Positions 34,456-45,240 of a stretch of 64,000 nucleotides of DNA are shown here, piece after piece. The stretch is from assembly GCF_000276665.1 (NCBI RefSeq), contig NW_004955404.1, forward strand, positions 35,828,545 to 35,892,544, in the 5' to 3' direction. The notes under the pieces are model-generated. The model did no database searches and was not told the DNA's origin. It saw nothing but the letters and a program-made list of their open reading frames with translations. The translations under genes and the position numbers were made by a program. Numbering within the stretch: the first letter of the stretch is position 1; the number at the start of each line of letters is the position of its first letter. Source of the stretch: Chinchilla lanigera. Lineage: Eukaryota > Chordata > Mammalia > Rodentia > Chinchillidae.

Positions 34456-35429
34456 TCAGTTGCTAACCAAGCATGTTGAGCTGTTTAAATCCAGTATACA
34501 TACATTTTACTTGTGTTTAATGGTGTGTTATTTCAGAAAACTGACAAAAAGAAAATATATTTCTGGTGATTAGCTCTTTATTTGGGTAATTTTTTTTATT
34601 GTCAAATATGGAGCACCTCCTCTCCTCTGGCACTTAAAGCTCTTAGAGCTGTAGTTCCCACCTATCTCTCTAACATTTTTTCTTTGCTGCCTGTCCTCTC
34701 CTAGTCCCTGTGAAACATTCATAATAATTTTTTTGCGATTGTCTCTCATGACTGTCTTTCTCTCTGATGTGAACCACAATCTGTTCATGTTCTTTAGGAA
34801 GGAATTTTCTTTTTTCTCTTTTTTCCTGATAAAATTATTTTACTTTCTGAAGCAAGTCAACTTCCCTCTCCTCTGTCAATCAGCCTTGACAATCCTGCTC
34901 TAACTAAATTCCAGTGACTGCCTTTCTTGTCAAGCATCAGACAAAAATTGTGTGTGAGGGACACTGTTTTGGATGAGCTCCTGCACTAATCTCCCCAAGA
35001 CTAGAACACATAAGAGTGGACTCACTATTGTGAATGCTCCACAATTAAAATGAAACATTAAGGAAAATGATAGACCTCTAAACAGGCCAGGTTCTCCTGA
35101 AAATGGGAGGTTCCATTATAATAAGAAAATTCCTTCTGCTTTAACTATTACAAAAAGTGTAGCTTTAAGTAATCTGATGTTAACAACTAATCTGCCTTTT
35201 TTCCATTGCTGTGTCTTTGTTTCCAGTTTATAAAATCCAGTCTTATACTGTGGCCTGGTAGAGGCTCTCTTTATATTTTGTAGCATAGTGGCTACTCAAT
35301 TTATCAGTTGCAAGTAAAAACCAATTTACTCCATAACTAAACTTATTGCAATTTTTTCTTTTGACACAATTTTTTCTATTTTTGAGTCATGCCTCTATGA
35401 GAACACTGTAAAACAAGGTGATAGTGTTC
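34456..35429. other. Unique DNA, nothing recognised
   Basis: The 72-codon minus frame at 34570-34788 is lysine/arginine-rich with no domain and is probably chance. Confidence 0.5.
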
Positions 35430-35660
35430 TGAATTAGAGAAGCCCAATTCTCAAATCTCAGCATTGTCTCTTTGAGCCATATGTAGAAAGTCAGTTTATT
35501 TATAAAGTCTCAATATCTTAGTTTATATTTATAAGTCTCTATATCTTAGTTTCTTATATTTCTTATATTCTATATTTATAAGTCTCTATATCTTAGTTTC
35601 TTAATACATAAAAAGGGACATAAATTCCTGCCTTACAATGATATGAATGTTAAGTGGCAT
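35430..35660 (+). repeat. MIR with internal tandem triplication
   Basis: MIR-like flanks ('gaagcccaattctcaaatct', then 'aaaaagggacataaattcct' and 'gccttacaatgatatgaatg') surround three copies of a roughly 25-30 bp unit around 'tttataagtctctatatctt' at about 35499, 35526 and 35572. The unit corresponds to the 'cctctctgagcctcagtttcc' part of MIR. Confidence 0.65.
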
Positions 35661-38600
35661 CATATATGCAATCCTTTCAACGTAAAAATATGCCCAGTAA
35701 ATGAGAATATGTTTTTACTTGTCTAGAGTATTACCACATTCGAAGTATCTGTCAACAGGAGGAAAAGCAGTTCTGTTACTCCTGACTTCTACTTTGGGTA
35801 AATAATATTCACTTATATATCTTCTCTATCACAGAAATTTCTTGTATATTTACATTTTCATCATTTCTATTTAACTACTATTCTAACATTACTCTATATC
35901 TTGGCAGAACCATTGAAATTAAACTATGTCAAGGTATTTATCATTTAGTTTATTCAGGAGTCCCTGTGAGCTCAGATTGAACGTCGTTTTACCTGATCCT
36001 TACTTTTACCTCTCGGTAAAGTCTTCTGTTCCAGCTCCTGGGCTGTGCATGATCATTTGTGCTCTATGATATTCCTGAAATGATGGATTTCACTCTGCCC
36101 TGGAGTTTCCTTTATCACTAAAATTCACTAGGCAGAATAAGAATGCACATTTTTGATAGCAAGGAGTCTCCAGTAATAATCGGGAATACCCTCCAGCTTA
36201 TTAGGAAGGAAACTAATTTAACAAATACTTTTTCACTAAAAAGCCATTAACTAAATTGTTATGTATATGTTTCGTTATACTAAAGCAGACAAAAATGTAG
36301 AGAGAATAAGTGAAAGACTGAGACTCCCATTCAAACTTTTGCACAAAAGGGTCTTAACATATCATGTTATTGTCTTTGCCAAGATAAATATACTCATCCC
36401 ATATTTTAAGAGATTATAACATCAATAAACTACTATTCTGAGGATGAATTGGGTTTTGAACACAAGAACAGATTTAACTGCTTGTAATTGTAAGAAGGGA
36501 TATGGATGTTAGAATTATAGACAAGAAAGTTCTCTGTTACATATCTGCTGACCATACAATACTAGTAAAATAGTATTTTGCTTTGAGCAAAGTAATGCAA
36601 TTTTCTTACCAATAAATATTTGTGAGTTAAATATAATAAATATCTACTAATTGTACTTGAGCAATTAGTTATGAAAGCTTTTGCAGTACAAGTTTATTTC
36701 TTATAGGTAATCTTAAAGTATATGTTTTACCATTAATTTAGCAAATATGATAGTATGACTTTATTATGTAAGTATTTTATGGAGCCATGTTTTTCATAAT
36801 GAAATTTTAATACATAAGCATATTGCAAAAAATGAGAATGTAAAAATATATGTTACTTTTAGGATCAGAATATTCCTTGGTCCTGTTGGTAACTGTTAGA
36901 TATTCTCAAAAAAACTACAGCCTTCACCTAAATTTTCAAAGACAGCCATATGAGCTATAACTTTATATGCCTTTAATTAGCAATTCTTAATACAAATATA
37001 GCAATGATGACTTTTTTAATGCTAGAATATCTCTTCCATTTTTTGCTCCTGAGAAGGTGTACCACATATCATGTGGCTGATTCTTGGCACTTTAATTTCA
37101 TCCACTCTGGCTTTTGAAAGCACCCTGTGCAAGAGACAGTTTCTATTTTGCTGTCCTTGTAACAGCTTTTTGAGATATGCAGCAATGCACACTATGCATT
37201 CCAGATTAGAATCTGTCCTCCGCCCAACCCCCACCTCTCATTTAATCATTTAACTTTCTGGGGGCTTCATCATTTCCGTTAATGGAAAGCAGACATTTGA
37301 ACATTTGTGTAATCATTGTATTTGCAGCCTGATCCATATACTAGCTCCAGTACAAGGACATGTGGTCATATATACTATAGCACTTTCTTCTCAGGGCACC
37401 TTACTATTCATTAAACAAGAGAGATTATTTTCTTCCCTAATGGGGTGATAAAAATAAAACATTTATATTTGGGGTTGAATTACCTGGACATTGCTGCTTC
37501 AGAAATAATTTCCATTAGATATCTTTGCTGTTGAGTGTCCAGTGATTAACAATTCACTTAGAGTATACATTTTGTCCTTTGAACTGGAAATTTTATTTTT
37601 AACAGAAATTTTAAGAAGATTATGAAATCAGTTTTAAGAATTGTCTTCAGATAATTTTATATTTTTTTAATAACTGTAGGTTCTCCATTTTACAACTGTT
37701 TTTAAAGTGACAATGGGTGTTCATGAAACTCCACTGATTTTTTTTTTTTAGTTTAGTCTTTTCATTAAGCTTTTTAATTATTTTCTAACTCAGACTAATA
37801 ACACCACTACAAATAACAATAAATGTCCTTAGCAAAATAATTTTCTAAAAATAATCCCTTATGGGTCTTACCATTTTCAGCCATAAGTCAATGTAAGTAT
37901 CAAATATAAAAATTTTATTTTCATATGAGTTCAATTTGGGTGACAGTCTTACAAAGTACAAATTCCTTTTATTTAGCCATTTACTTTTGTATTCAAGAAC
38001 AATATAAGATTATTGAAGATTTAATTTTCAGAAGAGAATTTTTAAAAATACGTAGTTCTTCCCAAAAGAGTCATTTGCCATCATCAACTTTTCATGAACT
38101 AGTTATGAAAATATTTTTGGCAGATTCTCCTTTATGAGTGTATTTGAAAAAAATATAAATTTAAATGCCTTCATTTATGCCAATAGACAATTTGAAATTT
38201 ACATCAAATCTAGCCGTTTTCAAATGCTCTGTGTATTTTCTTGAATCTGTTAGTTTCATTTCCCTCTTGGAAGACAATGCTAAGCCCTGAGAAGCACTGT
38301 CAATTTTCATTTTCCGTTAGTTAATATAATTATAAACATGTGCGAATGATAACATGCAGTAACTTTTTTTGTACTAGGAAAGAGTTTCACAGTAGCGTAA
38401 AAAAAAAAGTGTGTGTGTGTAGGGGGGGGCAGTTGTGAGTTTGTCAGCCTATACTATAGGTTTGGTGAAATATGTTCATTGACGAAAACACCGAAAACGG
38501 ATTTTGTGAAATGGTGAACTGGAAAATAAAGGTCCAAATGAGAAATGGCAATAGGAAACAAACATTCTTAAATGTATTCCATCAAATCAGAATTTATGCT

Positions 38601-40184
38601 TTAAAGACTTCAAGTTTAAGTCATAAACAATAAGGTAGTAGTTTTTTATTGAGTAGAAATACAGGATATCCAATATAATTAGATAGTAGTCCTTGGAAGA
38701 TTTACATGACTTATGTTATTTTAGTCAAAGAGCTAAGTAAGCCCATCCTAAAAGACCTGCCCTGGTATGAATAAATCCCACATCTGTAAGCTGTTTTGGA
38801 GCTTTGCTTTGAACCTAGTCAGGTGCTATAACCAACAGCCTTTTCCTCCCCGGAGGTTCGGCCATGTTTGGCCTCATCGCAGTGTGATGTCTCTCTCCTC
38901 TTTCATTTCTCTTCTTTCTCTTCTGTTCTCTCTCACTTGCTTTCTCTCTCTCACTCTCTCTCCTTGTCTTTAAGTATTTTTTAATATGTATGCTTCTCTC
39001 CAAATCATTTAAGTGCTGTGCTAAAGTATTCTTAATACCAAGAGATAATTTTCACATTTTAAAATTGCACAACAGAGGAAACTTTCAATCTTTTATCTCT
39101 AAGTTTCAAAGTGGAAATACACTCTCATCGCAGGCTGCATTCTCAACTTCGGTGTAATTTTTCCAGAGTACTCATAGTGAACTCTTAATTTAGAAAGGGA
39201 GAAATGAAATAGTATGATTCAACATGTGATAGGGAATTTTATAGACAGAAAATTCAATAGCTGGCCAAAATATGTTTTGTACTCTGATAGGCAGTCTGAA
39301 GCATTGTTTAGATTTATTATACTTCTCTCCAGTTCAATCTCATCTTGTAGCTTTTCTTGTCTCCCCTGGGCCCATTGCTCATGGTTTGCTTTGTCTTCAG
39401 TGTCTAAATCTGGAAATCTCCTTTCTTCAGTCTCCCCCATTCTTTCTTTATAAAAGCTTTCTGTAGGTAAGTGCTTTCCAGTCCTTTTAATTTTTTAAAC
39501 AAATAAAAGATCTCCGTGCATGTATTAATCCATTTTTAATAGCCAGTGGTGAAAGACAGGGCAATTGCTTGGTATTGTTTTGAATTGCTATTATCTTAAA
39601 GGAGTTTTATTTTTTATCAGTATCTATTGTGACATCCAGTTAAAATGACAAAGACTCCCATGCTGGGCAAACTGAAGGGAGAGAAAGAGAGAGAGAGAAA
39701 AAAAAACACCCTTTAGTTCGCTGAATAAAGGACTGAGACTGGCAGCAGATGATCTTTAAATAGAACTTTTTATATTCTACTGATGCTATAGTTCCTCTTA
39801 AATAATTTTTGTGTGTACTAAGACAACATGGTATTTAGTATATTTGAACTTTTTCTAGTAGGGTATAAAGTTAGGTCAGATTTGATACATTGCTGCCATC
39901 TATGGACAGACAACCAATATTAGTTTTAAGTGTGAAAATGTGACTGACAGGTTTACATATATGTACATTACTTCTTATAAAATTCTAGGTAATAATCATA
40001 TGTTATTAATATATATATAGTGATATGCTACTTATTCCCATCTATCAAAAATTGGGAAAGATTCACTCTGTAAGGAAAAGGCTCGATTGAGCATCAGGGT
40101 TGATATCACAGCACCACAGGATTGCAATGTACTTTTACTTACATGATGAAATGTTTTTCACATACTATCTTTTCAGGTGATGAA
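35661..40184. other. Long unique AT-rich stretch
   Basis: No gene or interspersed repeat recognised. A short (GT)n with a G run lies at 38408-38430 and a CT-rich tract at 38890-38965. The part 38200-38350 has non-repetitive, TAAT-rich texture and could be conserved. Opposing frames at 39214-39466 have no domain. Confidence 0.5.
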
Positions 40185-40310
40185 CAGAAGGAATACAATT
40201 ACATTATGAGCCCAGTTTCAGAAAAGAAGAAACCAAGACTGAGAGGTCAGTAAGTAATTTTGCCCAACTGACCAGGGAAAAAAACTCATGCCAAAGTCTA
40301 GGCATAGCAC
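40185..40310 (-). repeat. MIR SINE, antisense
   Basis: 'gagcccagtttcagaaaaga', 'agaaaccaagactgagaggt' and 'cagtaagtaattttgcccaa' form the reverse complement of the MIR core. Confidence 0.75.
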
Positions 40311-40429
40311 TATCTGATGTCACTTTCCAGGACTGTACAGTGCCTGAATTTTTGAAACACTTCTCAGCCTTTGCTGAAGTGAAGCATCACGTATTACTTC
40401 CTACATTATCAGAATTCAGCTCATTCATG

Positions 40430-40650
40430 CTTTTAACAGTGATTTAAAAATCTACCCTGAGTTCAGATCTGTGCTAGGAATTTAGACTCTTCTGAGGTCA
40501 CAAAACACAGGGTCCCAGCACTCTCTAAGCTCACACTGTGGTGCAGAAAGGTGAGAACGGTGTGAGTAAATGCGTGGGAATGATCAGTTCAGGGAAGGGT
40601 AAGGGCAGTACAAGAGCAATCTAACTGGTTGATACAAGAGTGAAGATTAG
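40430..40650 (+). repeat. Possible L2 relic, sense
   Basis: 'ctgtgctaggaatttagact', 'ggtcccagcactctctaagc' and 'tcacactgtggtgcagaaag' follow the L2 3'-end order (size class, stored-quantity words, loss/gain), but divergence is high. Confidence 0.4.
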
Positions 40651-40965
40651 GCACTGCTAATAAGACAATGCATGTAAAATGTATAATCAATGCTCTAAGG
40701 AAAGTATAATTAATCAAGAAGGCAGAACAGATGATGTTTTAGAAGATGTAAAATATAACGATGTAAATATCAGTGTATGGGGGGAAAGCACTTGACTGTG
40801 TTCATATCTCTTACTCCCGTGCTTCACAGGGCCAGAATTGGTATAGCTCAATGCTAGCTAGAATGAGGAGGCGGCTTTACAAGGACGGAGAATTCTGCAG
40901 TGTGCAAGAGCATATTCGATGTTTATAGAGACAGTCTGAAAGCAGAGTCATTTTTACAAAAGCAT

Positions 40966-41335
40966 TGTCTTGGTTACTTTTTTCTCATTGCTGACAAAAT
41001 ACCTGACACCTAATATTAAGGAAGAAAAGGTTTGTTTAGCTTACAGTTTGTGGAGGTTTCAGTCCATACTTGGCTTGCTCCGAGGCAGGGAGGCACGAAG
41101 CAGAGGGCAAAAGTTCATGGGCATGGAAGATAGCAAAAGCAACAACAGCAAAAGGGAGGAGTGTAGGCAAACAGCCTCTTTCTCTCCCTTCCATATGCAA
41201 ACTATCTGCCCCAGGGCAGGTGTAGCACTCACACCCATAATCCCAGCATTGGATCATGGGTCAGTCATAAACTCTAAAAGCCTGCCCCATGACTGCATGA
41301 GGCTTTGGGGGGAAATTCAGACACAAACCATAACA
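40966..41335 (-). repeat. MaLR-type LTR, antisense; sister of 19463-19863
   Basis: Minus strand starts 'tgttatggtttgtgtctgaa', contains 'ccccaaagcctcatgcagtc' and 'caagtatggactgaaacctc', and ends 'agtaaccaagaca'. The LTR at 19.5 kb carries the same motifs in the same order. The flanks AGCAT (40961-40965) and GGCAT (41336-41340) look like a 5-bp target duplication with one change. The 131-codon and 73-codon frames here fall in the LTR. Confidence 0.85.
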
Positions 41336-41849
41336 GGCATGATTTCAACAATAATGAAGGAATGAACTTTGCAGAATCAAGGTCCAGAAGCACATTTGTT
41401 TGCTAATAAAGAGAGTTAGCATCACCTCAGGCTTTGTTAGGTACTGCACATCAAAATAGGAGATTTTGGGGGGGTGAAGAGTGGGGTGAATTTTGAATTC
41501 CAGAAGCACATTTCTATCTTATTTTGAGCACACTGAGTTTCTTTTTTAGTAACAGTATTGATTACTCACATGGGTTTGTTATAGTTTACATTTCGATAAT
41601 ACTTAAAAATATTGAACACATCACCAAAAACTAATGTGGCAAGTAAAAGGTTATATGATAAGCAAGTGATTGCCTGCATATGGTATTCTTTATTATGAGG
41701 TAGGGATTTTTTTTTCTTTTCCTTTCTTTCTTTTCTTTTTTGAGATAGGTATTCTTATTTAAATATTTTCATCTTCAAAAATCCTTCCTGTATTGGAACT
41801 AGCTTTCTAGGATAAGTCAAGAAATATCCTTTTCTTATAATGAAATTAT

Positions 41850-42240
41850 TTAACCTCATTTCACAGTGTGTATTGTGCATTTTGGTTCTTACTTACTCTT
41901 TTAATTTCTCTCATCAAAGGCAATGCAATGTTTACACATGTGAGTCCAGTTTATTTCACTTAAGAGTATTTCTTCAAAAGAAAGGAGAAACTACGATGGG
42001 GGTAGAGGGCAAAGAAGGAAAGAGAAAGGAAACATAAATGATTTTTTAAAGGACAAAATGTAAATAAAGCCTTATAAGTAATAAAAGGTTAAAGGGAGAA
42101 GAGAGAATTGGGGAAAAATACAGGAATAAAAATATATCATGTACAGGTACAAATATCCTATGGTGAATATGATCATTATGTATATCTAAAATGTACTAAT
42201 ACACTTAATTTAAAAATGATTATATTTCATTATCTCAAGA
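41850..42240. mobile_element. L1 3'-end fragment with apparent 5' inversion
   Basis: The left part (about 41850-41970) reads as an L1 ORF2 3' end on the minus strand ('gaaatactcttaagtgaaat', 'aaactggactcacatgtgta'). The right part (about 41985-42240) reads as L1 3' UTR on the plus strand ('gggggtagagggcaaagaag', 'ggtgaatatgatcattatgt'). The head-to-head junction near 41975 fits twin-priming during L1 insertion. The 65-codon frame at 41840-42037 crosses the junction. Confidence 0.55.
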
Positions 42241-43259
42241 CAACTATTCATAAGCAAAATATATAATAACACCCTGTCTCTTTTTTATATTATTTATAAG
42301 GTAAGAACACAGATATTAGATACATAGAAAAACTTTTTAAATGATTTGCATGTATATATTTTTTCCAAGTTATACCCAAAGTGTAGAGATCTATCTCTAA
42401 AATGGTTAATTATGTTAGTGCAAATAATCTACCTTGAATTTACAACTAAGAGTGGACTTTTGTGTATGTACTTGAACAAACGGATGGAGAGATTATCAGA
42501 TCATCTCTGCAATTTGCCTACACTTGACTATGTCTAAAGGCGATGATACTAATTGAAAACTCAAGTACAGACCCTTGTATATCAAATTTAAAAGTATGGA
42601 ATTTTTCATTTTAAAATGAAGTGGAGAAAAGAGATGGAAAGAATTACTTCAAAAGAGATTTGAAGAAAAGAATAAATTTAGGTTGAGTATCCTGCACAGA
42701 GTAGACATACACAGATTTTTAAAAATTACTATATTGAGAAAAAATAACAACTATATGCATGCACAAATTTCATTTTGAAATGTAAAGTGTGAAAGAGGCA
42801 GTGAGTGAAAATAATAGCAACCTGAAAGAGAGATTCTTACAGTTCTTGCATGTTTTAAGGTGACTAATTATTGACTATCATTTTTGAAATAAATACATTA
42901 TTTTGGAATAAATAAATAATGTACAAGTAATGCCCATGTTCTAAAAATACCAAGGTAAAGACCTAGCACTTTTTTTTACATTTTTAAAATTTATTTTGAA
43001 AATAAAAGAAGGAAAACATATTTACAGACAGACATCCATTCACAAAATAGCATAAGAACAATACAAGCAATACTGAATTACAGACAAAGTGGTAGGAAAT
43101 TAAAAATGGTTGTTGTATTATGTATTGGTATCTTCAAAATGGTTTCTCAGGAAAACAAATAGAGACATGCAAGATTGATTAAATAAGTAAGCATTAGCTG
43201 TTCCTTTCAGTAAAGCGATAGAAGTCACTAGTATAACTATGTTAGCTATCTTGTATATA
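42241..43259. other. Unique AT-rich DNA
   Basis: Nothing recognised. Confidence 0.5.
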
Positions 43260-43665
43260 CATACATACGTAATTTCCCCTTCTTTCTTTTCTCTTTTCCC
43301 CCATCCCAGTTGCTCTTTACTTTTGAGCATTCTCCTTTCATTTCACAACGTCTGTCCTAGCTCCTAGTTCTTATTCACTCTTTCAGGTCTTACACTAGTG
43401 AGACAATACAGTGCTTACACCTGCAGGTCTAATTTATTTCACTTATGAGTATGATCTGTAGTTGTGACCATTTACCTGTAAAAGCCTCGAGTTTATCTTT
43501 CTTTATAGCTGAGTAATATTCCACTATATAAAAGTACCACAATTTTTTAATCCATTCCTCAGTGGATGGACATTTGGGTTGCCTCCACAATTTAGCAATT
43601 ACAAATTGTGCTGCTATAAACATGGGTGCACATATATTGCTGTGATATACTTGTTTTTATTCAGT
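43260..43665 (-). repeat. L1 ORF2 3' end and 3' UTR, antisense
   Basis: Minus strand reads 'tttatagcagcacaatttgt', 'ggcaacccaaatgtccatcc', 'tattactcagctataaaga' and 'cataagtgaaataaattag', followed by 3'-UTR-like sequence towards 43260. The 64-codon minus frame at 43429-43623 is a recognisable but broken ORF2 C-terminal piece (QPKCPSTEEW, YSAIKKDKLEAF). Confidence 0.85.
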
Positions 43666-44006
43666 GCACAATAGAGTAAGAGAGACAGAAATGTAAATAG
43701 ACAACTAGGAAAGAGGGTGATCAACAGTGTAAATATTATGAGTAAAGAATATAATTGAAGCGATCTGAGAAGAAGGTTGTGTTTGATGGAACTAAACAAC
43801 TTCTACCAGCTTTTCCTCCTGTGACATAAAGAAGATATAGGTCTCAGGAAGGGCAAACCTGCCGGAATGTGAAGCATAGATTGAAAGTGACTGAGAAAAA
43901 CCTTTGCATTATCATTCGAACTTCAGGCTCCTAACACCTCCTTTGCTTAGAATATTTATTTTAGAAAACGTGGGGTTAAAAAATAAATAAATAAAAAATG
44001 CAAAAG

Positions 44007-44099
44007 GGGGCTGGGGATTTAGCTTAATGGCACAGTGCCTGCCTGGCAAGCGCAAGGTTGTGAGTTTGATAACTGGTACCGGAAAAAAAAAAACAAAAA
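44007..44099 (+). mobile_element. ID SINE, sense, with displaced target duplication
   Basis: 'ggggctggggatttagctta', 'gcctggcaagcgcaaggttg' and 'ggtaccgg', then an A tail. A 15-bp direct repeat AGAAAACGTGGGGTT (43963-43977) and AGAAAACATGGGGTT (44100-44114) flanks it, but about 29 bp of A-rich sequence (43978-44006) separates the left copy from the ID start. Confidence 0.9.
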
Positions 44100-44139
44100 A
44101 GAAAACATGGGGTTGTAAATTATCCCTTTGAACCTTGCG

Positions 44140-44640
44140 ATGTACGGAGTCTATCACCCAGAACTCTCTGAATGTTTAGGAGACAAGCCTTTGAAAAGAA
44201 ATCAAGAAAGACCAAGAGTCCTTGTTTTCCAGTCTCCGGGAGGGAAAGAACGTACTTTTTTGACAGGTACTGTCCACAGGGGATGGCAGTAGCAAAGGAA
44301 AAAATCCACTCAAACAGAATGAAGCTTTTCAAAATGCAGACCAACATTCCCCTTCTTTCCTTTTTATTGCATCTGGGCTGCAAACATATTGGATGGCCAC
44401 ACCCAATCCTGCTAGGTCTTTTCCGCTCAGTTTGCGGGCACACACGCCAATCATCTTTGGACACACCCTCACAGAGGCACGTAGAAGTGTGCCCTGCTAA
44501 TCTAGGCATCTCTTACTCTGGTCAAATTGTCAAAACCATCATTGAATGGCTGGAGATGAAAAAACAAACGACTGTAAATAAATCACAGAACAGACATTCC
44601 ATGAAGAAACACTTAAAATACATTGTGTAATAAAACTTTC
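44140..44640. other. Candidate conserved/regulatory block
   Basis: About 500 bp with higher GC, retained CpGs and no recognised repeat, and open on both strands (152 codons plus at 44172-44630, 129 codons minus at 44120-44509). Neither translation has a recognisable domain. Motifs such as GACAGGTACTGTC and TGTAAATAAATCAC (forkhead-like) favour a regulatory reading over a coding one. An unidentified ancient repeat is also possible. Confidence 0.35.
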
Positions 44641-44999
44641 TAGCTAATCTGTCAATTAATACAGAGTCAATGTCTGTTATGTGGAGTAGAATGTAATTCC
44701 ACAACCTTAATTCAAACTCTCTCACAGAAACTCAAAACATTTCCTAATATAGAAAATGAGAATTTCTTTAGAATTTTCCTTACAGCTTTCAAATTAGAGT
44801 ATTTTGGGTTTACCTTATCAAACCTGTAACGACTCTCTGCAAAAGTTGGAGTGAATACATGAAATACAAGAAAAGTGGCATATCGCACAATTTTTTTCTA
44901 TAAATTTGCTGTGAGAGCATATATTTCTGTGTTCTCCAACCACAGTAAAATAAATTATAAGTGAAAAGATCAAAGATTGTAAAAGCCAAAATAAAATCC

Positions 45000-45240
45000 T
45001 CATAGGGGAATCGTTGCACTAAACCTGCAAGATGATAACGGTTCAGTTAACGTTAACTTGGTCACACCAAGTCAATGATTGTGTGCAGGAGAAGCTGCGT
45101 TATGTTTAAAGGTTAATGGCTGCTTGCGTAAGTGTGCACTCTCTATTTACATGGACATCAATTCCCTTTAAACAGAATTGTTCCAGCGAGACTAGCAATT
45201 TCTAGTTACTAGCTTCCAAACCTAGTCCTGGAATACAAAG
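45000..45240. other. Candidate regulatory block with paired palindromes
   Basis: AGTTAACGTTAACT at 45045-45058 is a perfect 14-bp palindrome made of two GTTAAC half-sites. It overlaps CTTGGTCACACCAAG (45057-45071), an inverted repeat with a 3-base spacer. CpG-bearing unique sequence ('agaagctgcgttatgttta', 'ttgcgtaagtgtgcac') continues on the right. Confidence 0.35.

Noticed and set aside
40970..41365. 131-codon plus frame
   Set aside because: It falls inside an antisense MaLR LTR with target duplication.
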